DNA of 64,000 nucleotides, from positions 53,364 through 117,363 of the forward strand of contig NZ_BMDG01000014.1 of NCBI RefSeq assembly GCF_014635665.1. The letters run 5' to 3'. Positions within the stretch are counted from its first letter, which is position 1. Each line of letters opens with the position of its first letter. The notes beneath the pieces are model-generated. The model was not told where the DNA came from. It saw only the letters and a list, made by a program, of their open reading frames with translations, and searched no databases. This document shows, one piece after another, positions 60,212 to 64,000 of the stretch. This DNA comes from Isoptericola cucumis (GTDB lineage: Bacteria; Actinomycetota; Actinomycetes; Actinomycetales; Cellulomonadaceae). A program made the translations under genes and the position numbers.

Positions 60212-60679
60212 GTGGAGTCCTTCTACTCGTTCGACACGAGCGTGTTCATCAACGGGCGCCGGGATCTGCTTCCCCCGGCGACCTTCCCGAGCGTCTGGCA
60301 ACGGGTGGAGGGCATGATCGCCGACGGCGCGATCCGAGCTGTGGACGAGGTCGAGCGAGAACTAGCGAAGCGCGAGGGCGACGCCGTGCACTCGTGGGCG
60401 AAAGACCAGGCCGACCTCTTCGTGGACCTCGAAGAGGACATCCAGACCGCGACGTCGTGGGTCCTCACCTCGCACCCGAAGCTCCTCGGGAACGCCAAGG
60501 GGCGGAACGGGGCCGACCCTTTTGTGATCGGGCTCGCCGTTGCTCGCGACGGGGTCGTCGTCACTCAGGAGACCCAGGGCAGCCTCGCGAAGCCGAAGAT
60601 ACCGAGCGTCTGCGAAGCGATGAACGTCCGCTGCCTGACCCTGGTGGAGTTCATCACCGAGCAGGGCTGGAGCTTTTAG
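60212..60679 (+). CDS. DUF4411 PIN-like protein, predicted toxin
   Basis: The 155-residue protein begins MESFYSFDTSVFINGRRDLLPPATFPSVWQRVEGMI, with the first PIN acidic residue in FDTSVFI. A second acidic position lies in VDEVERELAK, and the third and fourth are in GADPFVIGLAVARDGVVVTQE. This DUF4411 family is predicted to be the toxin partner of XRE-ImmA/IrrE antitoxins, exactly the gene order found here. The expected activity is RNA cleavage; this is inference from family and context. GTG 60212 starts the gene 3 bases after the upstream stop. Confidence 0.85.
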   Translation: MESFYSFDTSVFINGRRDLLPPATFPSVWQRVEGMIADGAIRAVDEVERELAKREGDAVHSWAKDQADLFVDLEEDIQTATSWVLTSHPKLLGNAKGRNGADPFVIGLAVARDGVVVTQETQGSLAKPKIPSVCEAMNVRCLTLVEFITEQGWSF

Positions 60680-61205
60680 CCTTCCGGCGACAGCAGCTGC
60701 ACCACCGCCGCAGGTCCGTCGTTTGGGTAGATGAAAGTCTGCAGCCGCATTCAGACGTTGAACTGTACAAACCCTTCTTGACCTGCGGCTTCCTTCAGTT
60801 CGTCGGCTGCCGGGGAACCACTGGGGAATCAGGGTCCACGGTGTGCCTCCGCCGAGGCGAGGGATCGGTTGGACCCGACGCGTCGCGTCGTAGTCCTTGA
60901 GCGGCCGGACGGCCGTTCCCAACCATCGCAAGCACCACGGACGAGGACGGCCGTGGCGACCGCAACGGACCAGGCCTGACGGAGCATCGCGAGCAATCGT
61001 CGATGGTCAGCTACGACGGGAACCTTGGAATGTTCCTCGGGACCGGTGTTCGCACACGACGACGGGGCTTGCCTCAATGGGTTGACCTCTACACCGCGAT
61101 ACGGGGTGAGCTGGTCGTGGGTGTGCCTGGCGGGCGGGTAGAAGGGCGCGTGATCGTGAGGTGCGGGTCCTGAGCGCGACGCCTCGGAGACGGCGAGTGT
61201 TATCT
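60680..61205. other. 526-bp gap without a recognisable gene
   Basis: Neither strand holds a convincing gene: open frames are short and lack coding bias or ribosome-binding sites. The base composition is mixed, and the segment lies between the toxin-antitoxin pair and the left end of the ISL3 element, so it may be the wreck of an older insertion. Confidence 0.35.
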
Positions 61206-61230
61206 GGCTCTTCGCAGATGAGGGGGGTCA

Positions 61231-62607
61231 GGGTCTGTCTGATTAACGGTGGGTGGGTCTCGGCCTGACACGCCGAGCAAGGCTTGGCGGGAAGCAGGCA
61301 GAGTGACCGAGATCATCGAGCCCGTGACGCTCGACGAGGACGAGAAGCAGGCCCTGGCGCAGCAGCTAGTGGCGCAGGCGAAGGCGGCGGGGATCGACCT
61401 GGTCGGACCGGACGGGCTGTTGACCGGGTTGACGAAGCAGGTCCTGGAGACCGCGCTGGACGAGGAACTCACCGAACACCTGGGCTACGCGCCCGGTGAG
61501 CGCGACGCCAAGACGGGGAAGAACGAGCGCAACGGCACCCGCACGAAGACGGTGCTGACCGAGATCGGGCCTGTGGAGATCGATGTGCCCCGGGACCGCG
61601 ACGGGTCCTTCGAACCGGCGATCGTTCGCAAGCGGCAGCGGCGGCTGAACGGAGTGGACGAGCTGGTGCTGTCCCTGACCGCGCGGGGCCTGACAACCGG
61701 GGAGATCAGTGCGCACTTCGCCGAGGTCTACGGCGCGTCCGTCTCCAAGGACACCGTCTCGCGGATCACCGACAAGGTCGTCGCCGAGATGGGCGAGTGG
61801 CAGACCCGCCCGCTGGACGAGGTCTATCCCGTGATCTTCATCGACGCCCTGGTCGTCAAGGTGCGCGACGGGCAGGTCACGAACAAGCCGTTCTACGTCG
61901 TCATCGGCGTGACCACCCGCGGGGAGCGCGACATCCTGGGGATCTGGGCCGGCGACGGCGGCGAGGGTGCGAAGTTCTGGCTGAACGTCCTGACCGAGAT
62001 CAAGAACCGCGGCGTGGGCGACGTGTGCATCGCGGTCTGCGACGGGCTCAAGGGCCTGCCCGAGGCGATCACCACGGTCTGGGAACTCGCGCAGGTGCAG
62101 ACCTGCGTGATCCACCTGATCCGTAACACGTTCCGCTATGCCGCCCGGCAGGACTGGGACGCCGTCGCGCGGGACCTCAAGCCGATCTACACCGCGGTGA
62201 ACGCCGAGCAGGCCGAGGTCCGGATGGACGAGTTCGCCGAGAAGTGGGTCGCCAAGTACCCGGCCGCGGTCAAGCTGTGGCGGTCCGCGTGGGCCGAGTT
62301 CATCCCGTTCCTGGACTACGACGTGGAGATCCGCAAGATCATCTGCACCACGAACGCGATCGAGTCCCTGAACGCCCGCTACCGGCGGGCGGTACGCGCC
62401 CGTGGGCACTTCCCGAACGACGCCGCAGCACTGAAGTGCCTCTACCTCGTGACCCGGTCTCTGGACCCGACCGGGCGAGGTCGGGCACGATGGGTCATCC
62501 GGTGGAAGGCCGCGCTGAACGCCTTCGCGATCACCTTCGAGGGGCGCATCAGCCCCTCGAGCAACTAAGGAACGCCGTGGCCCGCCCACCGTTCATCGGA
62601 CACTCCC
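61231..62607 (+). mobile_element. Complete IS256-family insertion sequence
   Basis: Imperfect terminal inverted repeats (26 of 33 matches by hand) begin GGGTCTGTCTGATTAACGGT (61231) and, read inward from 62607, GGGAGTGTCCGATGAACGGT. The flanking 8 bases GGGGGTCA at 61223-61230 and 62608-62615 are identical, a perfect target-site duplication of the size expected for IS256. It is 1377 bp and looks intact and recent. Confidence 0.92.
61303..62568 (+). CDS. IS256-family transposase
   Basis: The 421-residue transposase has the IS256 mutator-type DDE layout: VIFIDALVVKVRDGQV (first Asp), CIAVCDGLKGLPEAI (second Asp) and CTTNAIESLNARYRRAVR (Glu). The N-terminal segment, LDEELTEHLGYAPGERDAKTGKNERNG, is also characteristic. 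GTG 61303 gives a protein beginning VTEIIEPVTLDEDEKQ; a longer reading from 61249 is possible but begins within the terminal repeat. All catalytic residues are present, so the element could be active. Confidence 0.95.
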   Translation: MTEIIEPVTLDEDEKQALAQQLVAQAKAAGIDLVGPDGLLTGLTKQVLETALDEELTEHLGYAPGERDAKTGKNERNGTRTKTVLTEIGPVEIDVPRDRDGSFEPAIVRKRQRRLNGVDELVLSLTARGLTTGEISAHFAEVYGASVSKDTVSRITDKVVAEMGEWQTRPLDEVYPVIFIDALVVKVRDGQVTNKPFYVVIGVTTRGERDILGIWAGDGGEGAKFWLNVLTEIKNRGVGDVCIAVCDGLKGLPEAITTVWELAQVQTCVIHLIRNTFRYAARQDWDAVARDLKPIYTAVNAEQAEVRMDEFAEKWVAKYPAAVKLWRSAWAEFIPFLDYDVEIRKIICTTNAIESLNARYRRAVRARGHFPNDAAALKCLYLVTRSLDPTGRGRARWVIRWKAALNAFAITFEGRISPSSN

Positions 62608-62615
62608 GGGGGTCA
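62608..62615. repeat. 8-bp target-site duplication of the IS256 element
   Basis: GGGGGTCA is present on both sides (61223-61230 and 62608-62615). The last three bases of the right copy are the TGA stop codon (minus strand) of the ISL3 transposase, so the insertion did not damage that gene. Confidence 0.92.
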
Positions 62616-63944
62616 CGGTGTGATTCCTCCTGCGACAAGGAGCATGCGGAGGCGGTAGTTGTCGCGGTTGCGGAAGCCGCGTGCGATGCGGCGGGCGAGC
62701 TCGATGATCCCGTTGATGGCCTCGGTGCCGCCGTTCGATGAGCGGGCGGTGTCGAAGTAAGCGAGGAAGGCAGTGCGCCACTTGCGCAGGGTGCGTCCGA
62801 GGCGGGCGATCTCGGGGATCGGGCATGACGGTAGAGACGCCAGGACGCGTTCAGCGAGCCGGCGCCCGTGGGTCGGGTCTTTGCTCCGGTAGGCGGTGCG
62901 GATCTGCTGGGCGGCCTGCCACGCGACCAGGACTTCCTCGTGGGCCTCGTCGGTGGCGATCGCCCGGTTCAACCTGTTGATCTGTCGGTCGGTGAGGCGT
63001 TCGGGGGCGGCGCGCAGGATGTTGCGGATGCCGTAGAGCGGGTCGCCCTTGCGGCCTCGGTGCCCCAGGGTCTGCTGCTGGACCCGGCGGCGGACCTCGT
63101 CGATCGCCTGGCCCGCGAGCTTGACCACGTGGAACGCGTCCAGCACCGCGGTAGCGTCCTCGAGCCGGTCGTCGATCGCGTTCTTGTAGCCGTGGAACGG
63201 GTCCAGGGTCGCGATCTGCACCCGGCCGCGGAACTCTGCCCCTCGCTCGTCCAGCCAGGAGGCGTAGACCGTGCCGGAACGGCCGGGCACCAGGTCCAGC
63301 AGCCGGGCGTGGGTGTTGCCCTCGCCGTCGCGGGTCAGGTCGACCATCCCGGTCAGCTCCTTGGGCCCACGATCCTTCGGGCTGACGTGATGCCACACGT
63401 GTTCGTCCACCCCGAGGGTCGTGACGCCGTCGAAGCGGTACTCGTCGTCGGCAGCGTCGGCGAGTACGGGACGGATCGCGTTCCAGCACGTCCACCAGGA
63501 CACCCCGAGCTGGCGGGCCAACCCAGCGACCGACGCGTTCTCGGACCGCAACTGGGCGATCGCCCACCGGGTCGCACGCGACGTGAGCACGGCCCGCGGG
63601 GCGGCGATCTGGGCGTCTTGCTCGGTGAACGACCCGACCTCGCAGCCCGGGTCGGGACAGACCCACCGCCGCTTGCGCCACCGCAACCGGACCGGGCTCC
63701 CGAACGCCGGGGCGTCGATCAGCTCGACCGTCCGGCGGCCCTTCGATGCGGCGACCACGCCGCACGCCGGGCAGCCCATCAGCCCGGGCGCAGACTCGAT
63801 AACGACGATCACGACATCGTCGTCACGCTCGACGCCGATCACGTGCAACGACTCGAGCCCGACCAGCAGATCACAGCGGACGCAGTACGGATCGGCGGAT
63901 CTTGGATCAGGGCAGCAGGACACACAGGCCGTAGGCTCGGACAC
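62613..63944 (-). CDS. ISL3-family transposase
   Basis: The 443-residue protein begins with cysteine clusters (CVSCCPDPRSADPYCVRC; CPACGVVAASKGRRTVELIDAP, the ISL3 zinc ribbon, and CPDPGCEVGSF). Next comes a helix-turn-helix (SVAGLARQLGVSWWTCWNAI) and the DDE domain (LGVDEHVWHH, LDPFHGYKNAI, SSNGGTEAINGIIELARRIARGFRN). It appears full length with its stop codon intact. The upstream end of the element lies outside the window. Confidence 0.95.
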   Translation of the reverse strand: MSEPTACVSCCPDPRSADPYCVRCDLLVGLESLHVIGVERDDDVVIVVIESAPGLMGCPACGVVAASKGRRTVELIDAPAFGSPVRLRWRKRRWVCPDPGCEVGSFTEQDAQIAAPRAVLTSRATRWAIAQLRSENASVAGLARQLGVSWWTCWNAIRPVLADAADDEYRFDGVTTLGVDEHVWHHVSPKDRGPKELTGMVDLTRDGEGNTHARLLDLVPGRSGTVYASWLDERGAEFRGRVQIATLDPFHGYKNAIDDRLEDATAVLDAFHVVKLAGQAIDEVRRRVQQQTLGHRGRKGDPLYGIRNILRAAPERLTDRQINRLNRAIATDEAHEEVLVAWQAAQQIRTAYRSKDPTHGRRLAERVLASLPSCPIPEIARLGRTLRKWRTAFLAYFDTARSSNGGTEAINGIIELARRIARGFRNRDNYRLRMLLVAGGITP

Positions 63945-64000
63945 GTCGAGGTCTCTCGGGAACAGGATGCTTGGTCGCTCCCGATCCTGGAGGCCTCGAC

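Larger units (their letters stand above)
61206..64000 (-). mobile_element. ISL3-family element, interrupted and cut by the window edge
   Basis: The left terminal inverted repeat is GGCTCTTCGCAGATGA (61206-61221), matching the GGCTCTTC start of ISL3-family ends. The transposase (62613-63944, minus strand) reads toward this end, and its right end lies beyond the window. An IS256-family element (61231-62607) has inserted between the transposase stop codon and the left end. Without it, the transposase stop would lie about 10 bases from the inverted repeat, the usual compact ISL3 layout. Confidence 0.8.

Noticed and set aside
60680..61205. Possible integrase or tRNA remnant between the toxin pair and the ISL3 element
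   Set aside because: Neither strand gives a recognisable integrase motif or cloverleaf; resemblance was only to a few residues.

Overview
The window is chromosomal DNA from a very GC-rich actinobacterium. Strong third-position G/C bias, many GTG and some TTG starts, leaderless-looking promoters (a -10 box about 6-7 bases before the start codon) and actinobacterial marker families (SepH, DUF3710, DUF3159, DUF4193, GuaB1, HelD) all point this way. A pyruvate formate-lyase pair beside ordinary aerobic metabolism suggests a facultative member of the Micrococcales such as the Cellulomonas/Cellulosimicrobium/Isoptericola group; this placement is inference.

Layout. 1-9.4 kb: end of an unidentified gene, a YbdK-type carboxylate-amine ligase, a PIG-L deacetylase, pflB-pflA behind a Rex-like operator, a HAD hydrolase, a SnoaL-like protein divergent from an MmyB-type regulator, and dxs. 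9.5-18.5 kb: GuaB1, a perfect 64-bp palindrome, a HelD-like helicase, a NUDIX hydrolase behind 23-bp tandem repeats, an APH-type kinase, and two TetR regulators, each divergent from an enzyme gene across a recognisable operator. 22.4-44 kb is mostly conserved actinobacterial core: acnA, an RNA uracil methyltransferase, an APC-type transporter divergent from two TrkA/RCK proteins (a likely potassium module), DUF3159, OB-fold protein, DUF3710, dut, DUF3093, DUF4193, an inositol-phosphatase-like protein, sepH, tdk, DinB, a phosphodiesterase-like protein, DUF5998 and a GNAT/CoA-ligase fusion. 44-58.6 kb: an ABC exporter pair, a twice-frameshifted gene, a topoisomerase IV A subunit, hydrolase and GNAT genes, two tandem YhhN-family membrane proteins and metH.

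Two accessory regions stand out. Region A (about 18.8-22.43 kb) lies between an SDR gene and acnA. It holds a degraded copy of the acnA 3' end, a frameshifted coding stretch, an Abi_C-type abortive-infection gene, an HTH/PIN pair overlapping by 4 bases, and a second partial copy of the abi 3' end (179 bp, about 88% identical by hand count). The PIN protein carries a C-terminal domain that looks NTF2-like. I read this as a small defence/toxin-antitoxin island inserted at the 3' end of acnA and rearranged by recombination. Region B (58.6-64 kb) holds an XRE-ImmA/IrrE metallopeptidase plus DUF4411 PIN-like pair (a predicted toxin-antitoxin type), then an ISL3-family element interrupted by a complete IS256-family element. 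The IS256 element has terminal inverted repeats and a perfect 8-bp target duplication.

The best candidate for something undescribed is Region A: the HTH + PIN-(NTF2-like) pair sandwiched between Abi_C copies at acnA. Several perfect palindromes and short tandem repeats in intergenic DNA are also worth comparison across related genomes.
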